From Patiria pectinifera (Eukaryota > Echinodermata > Asteroidea > Valvatida > Asterinidae): a DNA stretch of 64,000 bases. The position numbers and the translations under genes are program-made. The stretch spans positions 32,322,900 to 32,386,899 of the forward strand of contig CM057149.1 of NCBI GenBank assembly GCA_029964075.1. Reading direction: 5' to 3'. Positions 10,001 to 20,942 of this stretch are shown piece by piece. Numbering within the stretch: the first letter of the stretch is position 1; each line of letters starts with the position of its first letter. The notes beneath the pieces were generated by a model. It saw nothing but the letters and a program-made list of their open reading frames with translations, was not told where the DNA came from and searched no databases.

Positions 10001-12413
10001 TAAGCCTGTGACCTAATTAAAATTCACCTCGTAGGCCTACATAATGATTCAATTCAAACAAATGTTACTTTCCAATATTACGGTGAGCTGGGGCAGCCTC
10101 AACTTCGTCCCCAGTGTGTCGGGCAGAACACGCCCACCACTACCTGCTCTCTCACCCTGGTATTGGATAATGTGCATGTGCAAGATTTTTGAACACTTTT
10201 GCAAATGAGGAATAGTAGTCTGAACAGCATCAATTCGTCGCGCCGTGTGTTATGAAAACAAGATTTTGTTTAAAGTAAAAATGAATGTTACAATCTGGCC
10301 CTCCAACATGCAGTATCACATATTAATAATGAGCAAACTTGAAAGGAGAGGAGTATTTTTGAGAAGGCGTTCACGTTAAAATAACAATGATCGTGAAAAC
10401 ACGTAATGCACGTTAGAAATATCAACACCAACTACGCGATATAAATCTATTATTAGCAAATTGCGGTATACAGGATACAGGAAGAACATTTCATATCCAG
10501 GGTTTACTATTGGAAACAAGGTTGGAAATAAAGTAAGCACTGGGGACGAGGTTGGGGCACCCTGAGATTGAGAAACTCTATACGTACTCGGATGTACGTT
10601 GAACCTGTCGCTGATGAGTTGTGTGTCGCCGTCACAATACTCAAGCAGCCATCGGAGAGCCACGGCAGGCTTGGCATCCCGTACGATGCATGTCAGCATT
10701 GGTTCCTTGATGTCGTTCGGTAACTCTGCCTCGCACGCAGTCTCAGAGATACGTTCAGTGCATTGAGTTACGTCGGGAAACGGATCACCGGGGGATACTA
10801 CAAAACAATTAAAATGTTCGACAAAATTAGGATACGAGGCTTCAAAGTGTCATCATGTCATCATAATCTTTCACAACATGGTGACCTTCCTTCATATACC
10901 AACATAGATCCATCAACCACCACTGAGATATAATATTAAAATGTTATTAACTCAAAACTTTGTATAAATTGATGTACCGTAAAAAATGTTGAACAATTTT
11001 CATTGACAGGAAGTTGCTAAGTCCTTGACAATAAGTTCTAGTCATTTACCATTCAATTTCAAAGTTTGGTCGCCACATTTGAACACAGTGTCAAGAATAT
11101 TTGTCATTACAGATCAAATTCGTCTAAGCTGTTGCCGAATGCCAGTATTCAGAGATTAAATTCGTCTTATGCCCACCAATTTAAAACTGTTATGTTAAGT
11201 AAATTAGTCTGGTGTCGTTATTTACCATGTTCCTTGTGTCCGAGGGCAGAAACCAGGACAAGATACAAATTATCGAATCCTTTAAACATTATGCCATGGA
11301 CTACATCCAAGTGGCTGTAAATTTGGGCAATAAACGAGTAAAAAAAATATACGACCATGCTTGTAAAAACAAATGTCGATGATCCGTATTTTCCTTTGTT
11401 ACATTGTACCTATAATAAGTCTATAACATTTTTTTTAAAGAAAATCGATTGAAAAGAAACTTACAATACGCCTATATAATAACAGGGAAATAACAGGAAT
11501 AAAAAACAGCGGGGAAAATGTCCTCATCTGCGACCTTTATGTGTCCTACAGAGGACGTCATAGTGAACTGTTACGAAATTGAACAAATATATCAAAATTG
11601 TGTGGCAAAAGACGAATTTGATTTCTGAATAAGACTGTTCAGCGTAGACGAGACGAAATCGAATATTTCGTGCCGAAAATGGGTGTTAATGGATTGAATT
11701 CGATTGAACAACAATTGAAATTGTATGAGCAAAGACGAAATTATACATTGGAAGTGCACTAAATCAATGTTGACGGAAAAATAGAATATTAAAAACGGTC
11801 AATTCGAATCCTAAATGTTTTTAAATAGCCGAAAAACCTCTATTAAAAGGAAAATCTTGAGCCAAGCACAGGCACAACTTTTGGGTGTCGTAATTTTCCC
11901 CGCCTTTTTCAGAGAATGTCTCAAACTTTGGACTTCTAAACTCCAACTGGGCTGCAGGCGTAACAAAACAAACTGATCATTTCCATACATGTTTCCGCCC
12001 GACCTATTACCAAGTCTAACTGCAACATCGTTTTGTCCAGCTCATGAATAATGTAATTTACTCATCACCTTACTCACCTTTGACACTCATAGTCACGTGT
12101 CCATCAACTAACCCTCTTAACCTAGGTTTGACCCTACAGTAGTAGGTCCCTTCATCTGAGTCGGTGACGTTCTCAATAACCAGAGAGAAATGTCTGTTGA
12201 TGTCATACACGCCCTCCGGGATGCCGTTTTGTGGAGCGACGTTCCCTAGAAAGTAGGAGATCAAGATGTTTTCATCTTGTACTCGGGGGAAGAACCAGTA
12301 CATGACTTCGATCTGATCCAGCGGGATTCGTCCGGATGCGACGAGAGGGCAGGACAGGATGCCAGGGTTGCCTCGCTCCAGGAAGGTGGTTGCTTGGATG
12401 AAGCTAACAAAAA
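6906..12413 (-). CDS. Ig-superfamily V+C membrane receptor, gene 1 (leader exon not found)
   Basis: Paralogue of the gene at 49.6-54.5 kb. Exons on the minus strand: 12413-12078 V domain, 10797-10588 and 9776-9627 C-type domain, 8086-7917 transmembrane, 7456-7427 micro-exon, 7040-6906 tail. Every exon except V has the same length as in gene 2, and all phases match, so the gene looks intact from exon 2 onward. I could not find the leader exon. The sequence just upstream, from 12485, is a repeat array and MITEs, so the leader may lie further up or be lost. A solo LTR sits in the intron between the second C exon and the transmembrane exon. Likely a single-pass surface receptor; ligand unknown. 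Confidence 0.78.
7427..7456 (-). CDS. Gene 1 exon 6: 30-base micro-exon
   Basis: RMPEQKNDIE, phase 0-0, acceptor TTTCAG and donor GAG|GTACGC. The peptide is identical to the gene 2 exon. Confidence 0.75.
7917..8086 (-). CDS. Gene 1 exon 5: stalk and transmembrane segment
   Basis: 170 bases, phase 1 to 0, with acceptor TTTACAG and donor AAG|GTAAAT. A Thr/Ser-containing stalk is followed by a hydrophobic helix from AVIGLAVVLC to GLVIAAC, ending in Lys. Confidence 0.82.
8435..9207. mobile_element. Solo LTR, probably gypsy-type, in an intron of gene 1
   Basis: A 773-base insert absent from gene 2, with ends TGTGGCG and CGCCACA and a 4-base target duplication ATAT (8431-8434 and 9208-9211). A TATA-like box (CTATATAAGAG) and AATAAA are where an LTR would have them, read on the plus strand. 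It inserted after the duplication, so it is young relative to the duplicons. Confidence 0.65.
9627..9776 (-). CDS. Gene 1 exon 4: second half of C-type Ig domain
   Basis: 150 bases, phase 1 to 1, with acceptor TTGTAG and donor G|GTACC. It includes NTS and NGS glycosylation sites and D-T-M-Y-R-C-Q-A with the closing Cys. Confidence 0.82.
10087..10560. mobile_element. Inverted-repeat insert (MITE-like) between C exons of gene 1
   Basis: The left end 10087-10116 (TGGGGCAGCCTC... TCCCCAGTG) is inverted at 10538-10560 (CACTGGGGACGAGGTTGGGG). It is absent from gene 2 and there is no coding potential. Target duplication not resolved. Confidence 0.5.
10588..10797 (-). CDS. Gene 1 exon 3: first half of C-type Ig domain
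   Basis: 210 bases, phase 1 to 1, with acceptor TTTTGTAG and donor A|GTACGT. It contains MLTCIVRD and ALRWLLEYC. It has one Cys more than gene 2 (LEYC against LEYS), which may leave an unpaired thiol or allow another disulphide. Confidence 0.82.
12078..12413 (-). CDS. Gene 1 exon 2: end of leader plus Ig V-type domain
   Basis: 336 bases, phase 1 to 1. The acceptor TTCCTGAAG follows a long pyrimidine tract; the donor is G|GTGAGT. It encodes FVSFIQATTFLERG, then ILSC, MYWFF and TDSDEGTYYC. It differs from gene 2 by many amino-acid changes in the middle of the domain (for example QDENILI against RDEKLLI), while the framework around the Cys residues is unchanged. Confidence 0.82.
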
Positions 12414-12484
12414 CTTCAGGAACAAGAAAAGAGACAGCAGAGGAAGTGAATGCAATCATCACCTCCATCTGCATAAGTGTGCCG

Positions 12485-12800
12485 AACACTGACGTCATCA
12501 TGACGTCATCACCTGTCACGTGACGTTACGAAAACGGTGCATATTTTGAAGGTTTATATCTACAGAACTTAAAGACAGATTGGGTTGAAAGTGGTGTGAA
12601 CCTAGACTGGGATGTGTTCTAGATGAAAATTGAAGCGACGTCATAATATGACGTCATCACGTGTCACGTGACCTTACATTTCAAGTGCATTATTCCATGA
12701 CCTATATCTGCAGAACTATAGGTCCCATTTGGTTGTATCTTGGTATGTACCCTAGCAGGGATGTTTTATGACGTTGTGACGTCACATTAAAGGTGCATTG
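12485..12800. repeat. TGACGTCA-rich repeat array, inverted copy
   Basis: Two to three units with TGACGTCATCA and TCACGTGAC, separated by text such as ATATCTGCAGAACTATAGG. It is the reverse complement of the array at 15070-15930. It lies just upstream of the V exon of gene 1, probably in its first intron. Confidence 0.65.
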
Positions 12801-12938
12801 TGTAATCATATATCTACGGAACTATTTGCACTCATCAACAATCTACTGATCTATGTCCTATTAAACTATAATTTGTCATAAAAATACAACAAAAAAATTG
12901 CCGAAACAACCATGTGTTTGTCCGCGAACATAAATCTA

Positions 12939-13230
12939 CAGGGTGAGTAAAAAACAAAAAAACAAACGAAACCCAAATGTCGGGACCATTGTTTTAGAGA
13001 AGTTCTGCACTTTCAAAATCTAGGATATGAAAGCTTTATTCATAAGCTTCTTTTTAGTACAATAATCATTCAAATCACTTATGCAATTTTCAAGTTTCAA
13101 GGAATTTTAAACACAACCACCGTTTTAAAGTTCTGTTCATGGGTCACAAAAAAGGTAAGTGTTTTTTCAGCAAAACGAAAACAAATCACAAAGCCGACAT
13201 TTGGGTTTCGTTTTTTCTTTACTCACCCTG
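12939..13230. mobile_element. Tc1/mariner-type MITE, CAGGGTGAGT ends, copy 1
   Basis: 292 bases. The ends CAGGGTGAGTAAA and TTTACTCACCCTG extend to about 40 inverted bases containing CGAAACCCAAATGTCGG. It is flanked by TA on both sides. No transposase. Confidence 0.75.
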
Positions 13231-13234
13231 TAGT

Positions 13235-14520
13235 TAGGAATTGAACTGAAATACAAAAAGAATGTTTTGTCAAGGAAGTTCAATGTATGATTTAAAGATG
13301 TAGTCATATACATAGGCATACACCGTCGCGAGTTTGTGCATGAGTTTTGCAGAAAAAAAGTAATACTTTTATTCTCATATTCTGGACTCACTAATGCATG
13401 TGCTTGTCTGAATGGCAAAACGCTAATTTATATTTACTTGCAGATATATTCCATCAAGCCCATCAGAAGCCATTTTCTAGCCTTATAAAGATTGTTAATC
13501 CATTAATGACACTTTACTGGAATGTTTAGTGTTTACGTCACGAGCGCTTATCAGGTATTTTTAGGAAGCTCAAAGGTAAACTTTCAAGTAGGCCTTTATC
13601 TTTAGCCGGTCGGCACCCTTTTGACAACCCCGTACTTCCCTGCAGCCTTTTTTGCACGAAAATACTGGATCGAGTTCATGAGGGATTATATTGGATTAAA
13701 TATCGTATTGGTACTAAACATTCCATGAAATCAGTTCGTCTGGTTTGCAGTCGTTTAGAAGAAATCGGGAAAGGTGGGTGATTACCAACGATCATTTCAT
13801 TGACTAATTTTTGGATATGAAGTTTTCTATGTAGACGAAATCGTGTTTCGGGATGAAAAGGTCGTTCATGCTATTTAACTGATATCTCGAAAGGTTTAAT
13901 ATTACTGAGCTGAAAATACAAAAAAAGGTTATGTTATGAACAGGTTTTTTTTTATTTTGAGTGAGGTTATTATTTAAAACGGAATAGAATGCATGAAAAA
14001 CAAATGATCATGTGTGCCTTTACTAAAAGGACACTGGTCCTGCGTATACGTAACGCTGTCCTATAATGGGTCATTTGGGTAGGCCTAGGTGTTAAATTTA
14101 GTCTTGCATGTGAGTTTACCCCACAAAATATTTTGTGGCGAACAAACGGCATAACCTAAAGTTAACCAAAGTTTGAAAATCTCAGGGGGAAAAACTGGAA
14201 GAGTTTGTCACTTGTTCAATTGTTGAAATTATTATGGGCGCACATGTCACGCGCTGAGGTTTTAAAGACAGAGTGCAAAACGAACAAGCACATGCACACA
14301 TTTATTCATTTTATGAGTAGCAATACCGAGTGTTATCCACAGTGCCAGTAGGTTTAGAAAGTTGCTTTTAGAAAGAACTTCACCTGGAAGAAAATATAGA
14401 AAAATGATGTATTAAGTCGTGTAGGTGAAAAAGATAATATTTCTGTTAAGAATAATGTTTGAACATAATGGAACTTCCAAGCTATTTTTATACGATTAAG
14501 GAAATTATTATATAAGTTAT
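13235..14520. other. Stretch without recognised features
   Basis: AT-rich, scattered short open frames only. I looked here for the missing leader exon of gene 1 and found no ATG exon with a phase-1 donor and a hydrophobic product. Confidence 0.5.
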
Positions 14521-14727
14521 AGGCCTTAGACCCCTGTCACACATCCAAGACCGAAGACTTAGACCCCGCCAAGACCATGAGATTTAAACATTTCTTAAAA
14601 TTTGTACCGAAAACGTAGGAAAGTGGCTCCATTTCCATATTTCTGCAATGTCGTCTCGAATACTACTACCTCAGAACGACCTCGAACCTAATATTACGAC
14701 TTCGCTACGACTTTTCGATCCGTTCAA

Positions 14728-16234
14728 TGGGCCTTCATATTCACGAGTTGGCCATTTTTGTCGAGTTCCCTGAACGTATGTCGAGTTCCCTGAACGTGGC
14801 GCCAGACTATTTATGCAGGCACAGTGCAGCCTTATTTTACTGTCTGTTTTTTTTTTTAAATCTGGCTTTACTCATTGACGCAGACTGGAATCAATTAGGG
14901 ACTAGATGTATGTTTGTTGACAAACATATGGCTGTTTCACTATTGTGTTTTTATGTCATGTTATAGACTAACGGGAGAAAATAGACGTGAAGTCGAAAGT
15001 TGCAAAATCATGAGGACAAATGGTTCAAAGACATATGCGTAAAAATGCAGATTGGATTGAATGTCTATTCTTATCTGATGTCATCATCATGACACGCCTG
15101 ATATTGTGATCGATATCATATTGAGGTTTAGTTAGAAACTATATTTGTCAACCGAGTGGAACAGTTCGCTTGTAGTCATATCAACAGAAATTGTGCACAA
15201 TTTTGCGAAACCATTTTCCAATCATATGTATTTAGCTTCCGAAATATGCAACTTTACTTTGACATCATATGTCACGTGATGGCGTCATCATGATGCCACT
15301 ACAATGTTCATCTATAACGCATCCCAGTTTAGGCACATACCAACTTTTAGCCCAATCAGTCATGTAGTTCAGGAGACGTATGCCTTCAAAATATGTATAT
15401 TGACTATGATGTCATATGTCACGTGATGACGTCATCATGCCATCAGTTTTTATGTTATTTATAAGATATCCCACTCTAGGCATAGTCCAACCTTGAACCC
15501 AATCGGACATGTAGTTCTTGTAATACGGGCCTATAAAATATGTATATTTACGATGACGTCATTTGTCGTGTGATGACGTCATCATGACGTCACTTTAATT
15601 TTCATCTATGACACATCTCGGTCTAGGTAAATACCAACTTTCAACCCCATCGGCCCTGTAGTTCAGGAGATATAGGCCTTCAAAATATGTTTATTTTATA
15701 TGACGTCAAATGTCACGTGATGACGTAATCATGACGTCAAGTTATTGTCATCTATTAGACATCCCGGTCTAGGTACATACCCACTTTCAACCCAATTGGA
15801 CTTGTTGTGCTGGAGATATAGCCCAATCTGTCAGATCTAGCTGAATTCTGCTAGAAAATGGTCTCAACAGAAAAATTGCATATAATGTCACGTCACGTGA
15901 CTCATGATGACGTTACGATGACGTTACGATAACGTTAATGTACGGCACACAACTTCAGGTGCTGGACTAAGTGTGTGCCGAGTATAAAGGCAATCGGATT
16001 GATTTTAGTGCTCAAATTAAGTGCCGGGGACAAAAAAAACGTGCCCAGATGCAGAGGGCAAAATGACTGAAAAAGAAGAAAAAAATAAAATACAAAAAAC
16101 AACAAAATCTTAACGAGAACAAAGGCTGTTTCGGCAAAAGTGCCGAACTTGCTTTGATTTCTCTTCGCAAGTTCCAAAAATTAAGATTTTACCTCACTAT
16201 CAATTCAATATTGCCGACTCGTGAATAAGGCCCA
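14728..16234. mobile_element. 1.5-kb element with TGGGCCTTATTCACGAG ends, nested
   Basis: The left end TGGGCCTTCATATTCACGAG and right end CTCGTGAATAAGGCCCA are inverted. The flanks rejoin into the sequence of the host element. The interior next to both ends matches the short MITEs at 4374 and 44059, and the centre is the TGACGTCA array. Probably the longer relative of those MITEs. Confidence 0.65.
15070..15930. repeat. Tandem array of ~148-base units with TGACGTCA palindromes
   Basis: CACGTGATGACGTCATCATG-type cores occur near 15271, 15420, 15569, 15716 and 15895, about 148 bases apart. The text between them is shared (GTAGTTCAGGAGATATAGGCC). Each core combines an E-box CACGTG and a CRE-like TGACGTCA. 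Confidence 0.75.
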
Positions 16235-16989
16235 TTGAATTTTTTCACGACTCAGTTCCGATCTTGTACGACATAAATTGCAGAGTACCGACAGAGTACC
16301 GACAGGGTACCGACATAATCGATTGAGCACCGACACAAAAGACAGAGAACCGATGCCGAAACGACTCCAAAACGACAGAGTGACGTCATCTTCGTAATTT
16401 CACATCGTAATGGTCGTATCAAAGTCGGCTAAAGACTTTGGCCGACCATGCTGCCGATCTCGTACAGACTATTGCGATGTGTTAGGACTTCGTTACGACT
16501 TTGTTACGACACAACAGCGTAAGTACAGACAGAGAAGAGTCTTTGGTCCGTTTTTGGATTTGTTGCCGACCATCAAGATAAGTTTCAACAGTTGAATCTA
16601 ATCGTTGCTCCACTGACGACCATGCACGTCCTGTAGGATGCCGAAACGGCGCTCAAGAAGTCGTTTCACGATGTCGTCGAGTCAAGCGTCTCAACATTGT
16701 CTTATCGTTATCGTGAGGCTACATCGTGACAGTGTGGCAGGGGCTTTAGGTCATCGTATGCCACTGACTTCGACAAAACATCAGATGATACGGGAAAGAA
16801 TTTGTTCTAAGAAATATTCTGGCAACATCATTGACAATTTGAACATGCTACAAGGCAAAATTAATGTATTAATCCATCATCCACTTACCCATTCTGAAGA
16901 CTCTTTAAATCAAAATCCGTCTCTTATTCGGAAGTAGGAATCCGGAAATCCTAAATGGGTGAAAAGACAATGTTGTAGTGTAACAGAAT

Positions 16990-19620
16990 AAGTCGTGTAT
17001 TCCCTTATTCAAATATAAATTTGCTTTTGCTGTAATTTTCAGAAAAGAACGGGCTTGAGGTTAGTGTTTTAAAGAAAATATTGCTTCACTGACCTGTTTA
17101 AAGTTTTGTGCTCATGGATGCTCGAACAAGAACAAGTCTGGTACCCTGACCCCACGCTTCAGACGAAACGGAACACTTATATAATAATTTGGTAGTTTTG
17201 TTTCTAACGTTTGCAAAGGTTGTGCATTATCTCTAAATAACAGGAAAACAGTTTTTATCAAAACGACGTCATGGCCAGAAGCGTAATTTTAACTGAGGTT
17301 TAACTTCTCGGGGAACCTGTGGGTGCATAGATTTTTCAACTGGGGCACTTTAAGGCAAATGATATAAATATTTTTCAATTCCAGATTTTTAAAGGGGGAG
17401 GGGGGAGGGGGGGGGAGCGGGAGCAGGGGATTCCGCTGGAGGCCGTGCCCCTTGCCCCGCCGTAGTTTCGCCCGTGGTTACACCGCTGGTCATGACACCG
17501 AAGTAATTTCTTAAAAAAAACACATGAAGTATTATTTTGTATTCAGTTAATACGAGCGATTGTCGGAGAACTTTCCTCTGGTTTCATTTTGACGTTACAC
17601 ATATAGCTAGGCCCAAGGATTCAGAACTCCAACACTTCAAAAGTAAAAGGATGGTCGCCGCGCTCAAAGCAACACTATAAAGCACGTCCATGGCGGCCAG
17701 CTTGCTCGATCAGTTGCTCACTACGCTCAATAGAGATCCGCGCTCACTAATGCTAGAAGAAAGAGTTTGGTTTGTAGACAGTAACATGGTAAATACGCAA
17801 GTGCAGTTGTTATACATCGCCAAAAATAAAATGATTTTGAAGTGTTTGTTCGCAGTTGGATGATACTGTATATCAATGTGGTCAACATCGATGAAACAAT
17901 GACAACACAATGCTCTATACCTTTAATATTACAATTTGTGAAATTTCCCCCCCCCCAAAATCACATTTCACAAAGGATATATTGCCAATTAAAATTTCGC
18001 TCGTACTCCTGCCCTGCAAACAGTGCGCTAGGATACGCTGATGAGATTCACAGAATCTTGTGAAGGAAGTGGGGATGAAATTCTGGATAACTTATTATGA
18101 CCAATGTATAAAGCATCTGGCTGCAGCTACGTTTGCCAATGCGCGCAAATGCTATCCGAAAACTTTCCCATATAGAAATGCAACACATTCCATACCAGAT
18201 GTGATTTCTTTTTCGTTGCGGACCATGTGGACAAATTTGGAGCGTCTTGAATTCAAAACTCCATGTTGTTATTAAAAACCTATTTTGTCTTAAGATATAT
18301 TTTTCAAAAAAGAGCAGCGACGTGAGATAATTATGCAGCATGTAGGTAGTTGTTGGTTACCAACTAAAAAGGCGGCAACTATCATCGTGTTCAACGGCCG
18401 CTTGCGCTCACGCAATGAATGGTCCAGGCTTGCAGTCACAGTGCTCTAGCAATGGACTTTCCCGAGGGATTGGAATGGTTAATGGTGATGATAAGGGACA
18501 ACGTGCGCCGGCAGCCTGTGTTCCCAAAATCCCTCAACCGCTCCATATCTCCTTCCTTTTCATCATAACGTCCATAAAATTTCATGAACCTCTTACAGTT
18601 GCCAACACAAATAGACGACACCAACCTAAATAACTCAATACTTGATCTGCTGTACATATAATTATATTTCCGTAGACTACGTTGAATCCAAATTAACTTT
18701 TGACCCTGTTGTTTTATCGCGCGACTGTGTTTTACGTATCAGTAGCACACCTTCAAAAAGTAAACAACGGAGGCCAAAGAATGAACCTTGGTACACGCAC
18801 CGCACTACGGTTCGTAGTTTTTTAACGCGCGTGTAAATTATTGGCAAGAATCCAACGGATGCGTAGATTTATTTACGTCCTCACACGTCATTTCTTGCCT
18901 ATTAAACGCTTTTATCTTCCAGACAAATCTTCCATCGTGAATTCCCCTCATTGCACCATGGTGAAGAAAAGACCCTGAATTTATTAAGTTTCTCCGCTTC
19001 TGACCCCACTTTTTGATTGGTTGATAATGCAGGAGACCTGAAAGGTCCTAACGCTGCCGGCAGACTGTCACAAAGTTTATTGATCCAGTTTGGAAAACCC
19101 AGGCCCTAGTTTGTAAAATCCGGGCCCTGCAGATAAATATGAGGTCTGGACCTGTTATCTCTGTACTTGCACAGCATTATATGTACAGCATTCCAGCTCC
19201 TTGGTTTTCGTGGTTGCAACAATGTCCATATTTTTCTGTCAATAACTTTTAGAATATGGTACATTGGTCGCTGGTTGAACATGCTCTTCCCAACGCCACA
19301 CTGATTTCTTGTGACGTTGCATTTCTGCCTACTGATCGATGAAAGCTTAATTTATAGCTAGTAATGAAGGTCTCCGGCCGACCCAAGAGGTTACACTCAC
19401 CATAGCTTTCTCGGGGATGTAATTTGGGACAACTCAATATCCTTTAGTTTAACTATATATACCACATTTACTTCTGTAGGCCCTACAATGATCTTCTGTC
19501 ATTCCTAATCCTATCATTCAACCGTTTTAACAGTATAGGCAACGGGATTCATCATTCTGTGTTTTTATGATGCCAACTTCAGCAAACGATTCTCTTCTCG
19601 GCACTGTAGAATGGTTTGGA
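16990..19620. other. Low-feature stretch
   Basis: There is a G run at 17397-17420. A MITE-like end (TTACACCGCTGG) near 17480 has no partner. No exon, RNA gene or complete element was recognised; open frames are short and not protein-like. Confidence 0.45.
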
Positions 19621-19625
19621 GGTAT

Positions 19626-19997
19626 TTATAGGATATGAAAGCCCATTACATGAGCTTTCTTTTAGTACAAGAATTATTCAAGTCATTCATTTTTGAAGAT
19701 ACGGAATTTTAAACATAATAAAGATCTTTCCGCGGATCACAAAAAGGTGCAAAAAGTGCACGAAAACAAATCACATAGGGATGTGCGCGAATTGTTTTCG
19801 TTTTGCTGAAAGAACGCACACAACGGTGGTTGTGTTCAACATTCCGTAACTTGAAAAGTACATAAGTGAATGATTCTTGTACTTGACAAAAGCTTATGAA
19901 TTGCGCTCTCATATCCTATATTTTGAAAGTGCTACATCTAGGACTTCACTAAAATAGTGGTCAAGACATTTTGGTTTCGTTTTCTATACTCACCCTG
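19626..19997. mobile_element. CAGGGTGAGT-type MITE, copy 2 (left end lost)
   Basis: The right end ACTCACCCTG is followed by TA. Internal AGGATATGAAAGCCC and ATCCGCGG-type segments match the copies at 12939 and 38950. The interior folds back on itself around 19790. Confidence 0.6.
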
Positions 19998-20942
19998 TAT
20001 ATTAAGATTTTTTAGTTTACGTATAACAGCCGATAATGACGATCTAATGCACCATTCCCTCTGGAGACGTGCACACAATAGGGAACAACAGATTGTAAAC
20101 GTCTCCACATGGCAATTTCTATTGGTGAATACGTCTCCACAAGGTTCCCACGAAAATAGATATAGGCCTATAGATTTTACTAAAAATCTAGGAATTTCCA
20201 AGGTGGGATGCTGTGTAGCAAATGTAAGATTTTAGAAAGGGGATATTAGGTCCGAATTCCATCCAAGGATATATTAATTCTGGTTAAAATAAGAACATTT
20301 TGAAACTGCACTTTCAATCTCGAAAACTTTACTACATGAGAACAAAGAAATGTCTCCACAAGGATACTAATTTCAGTACTATCGGAGTGTGAGTTTAACA
20401 TGCGTGCCGCGCGAGCTCGTCTTTGCCATTGATTCTCAACAGAATTCCAGAAACATTATATTGAAACCCTGATTTATTTCCATATTATTAACTGACTGAA
20501 CATATACATCTATTCATCTACTTTCTCGACGATTCTAATCAAAGCCTCTTCAGGCGCACCCATCCAGATGAAGGGCTGATGTGTAGCGCTTCCAACAGCG
20601 GAAAAAATGTGCTGTGGTTGTGCTTTCTTTACAAGAGTGCAATTTGGATTGGTGCGAATAAAAACGAAAGGGTCCCCTTGAACTGCTCCACAGTGGGCAG
20701 CTCAATGGTTTTCTAAGGGAGTGCATCCCAGTCTCTGGTCATATAGTTAACAACATGATATCAACATTAATTAACATGATATCTTCGATCTCAAAAAAAT
20801 GGAATTTTGGGGATTTCATTTTCTGATATGGGGTCCATATATATCTACCAAATCGCCGCTTTTTGCAAGGTGTTTCAATGACCAAACGGTCTCGATTTCT
20901 ATCATCTGCGGCAGCGCAGCACCTGGGGGGGAGGGGGGGGGG

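Larger units (their letters stand above)
1..12413. repeat. Segmental duplicon A
   Basis: From the first base this region matches 40288-53383 in the same orientation and order: SINE end, gypsy fossil, fold-back element, low-gene spacer, Ig gene. Aligned parts differ by a few bases per hundred by eye, plus many indels. The left edge is outside the window. Homology fades within the start of the V exon. Confidence 0.9.
14524..16749. mobile_element. DNA element, CTTARRCCCCTGYCACAC ends, interrupted copy
   Basis: The left end TTAGACCCCTGTCACAC pairs with the right end GTGTGGCAGGGGCTTTA. Internal text (GACTTCGCTACGACTT, repeated ACCGACAGAGTACCGAC) matches the uninterrupted copy at 60915-62129. A second element, 14728-16234, is inserted in it. 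No transposase recognised. Confidence 0.65.

Noticed and set aside
12390-12455. A classic-looking signal peptide, MHSLPLLSLFLFLKFLLASS, upstream of the V domain of gene 1
   Set aside because: It is in a different frame from the V domain. Its Leu/Phe/Ser content is the pyrimidine tract of the splice acceptor, whose position and phase agree with gene 2.
13235-13330. ATG exon with a GTGAGT donor as the missing leader of gene 1
   Set aside because: The donor is the end of a MITE, the phase is 0 where 1 is needed, and the product is not signal-like.
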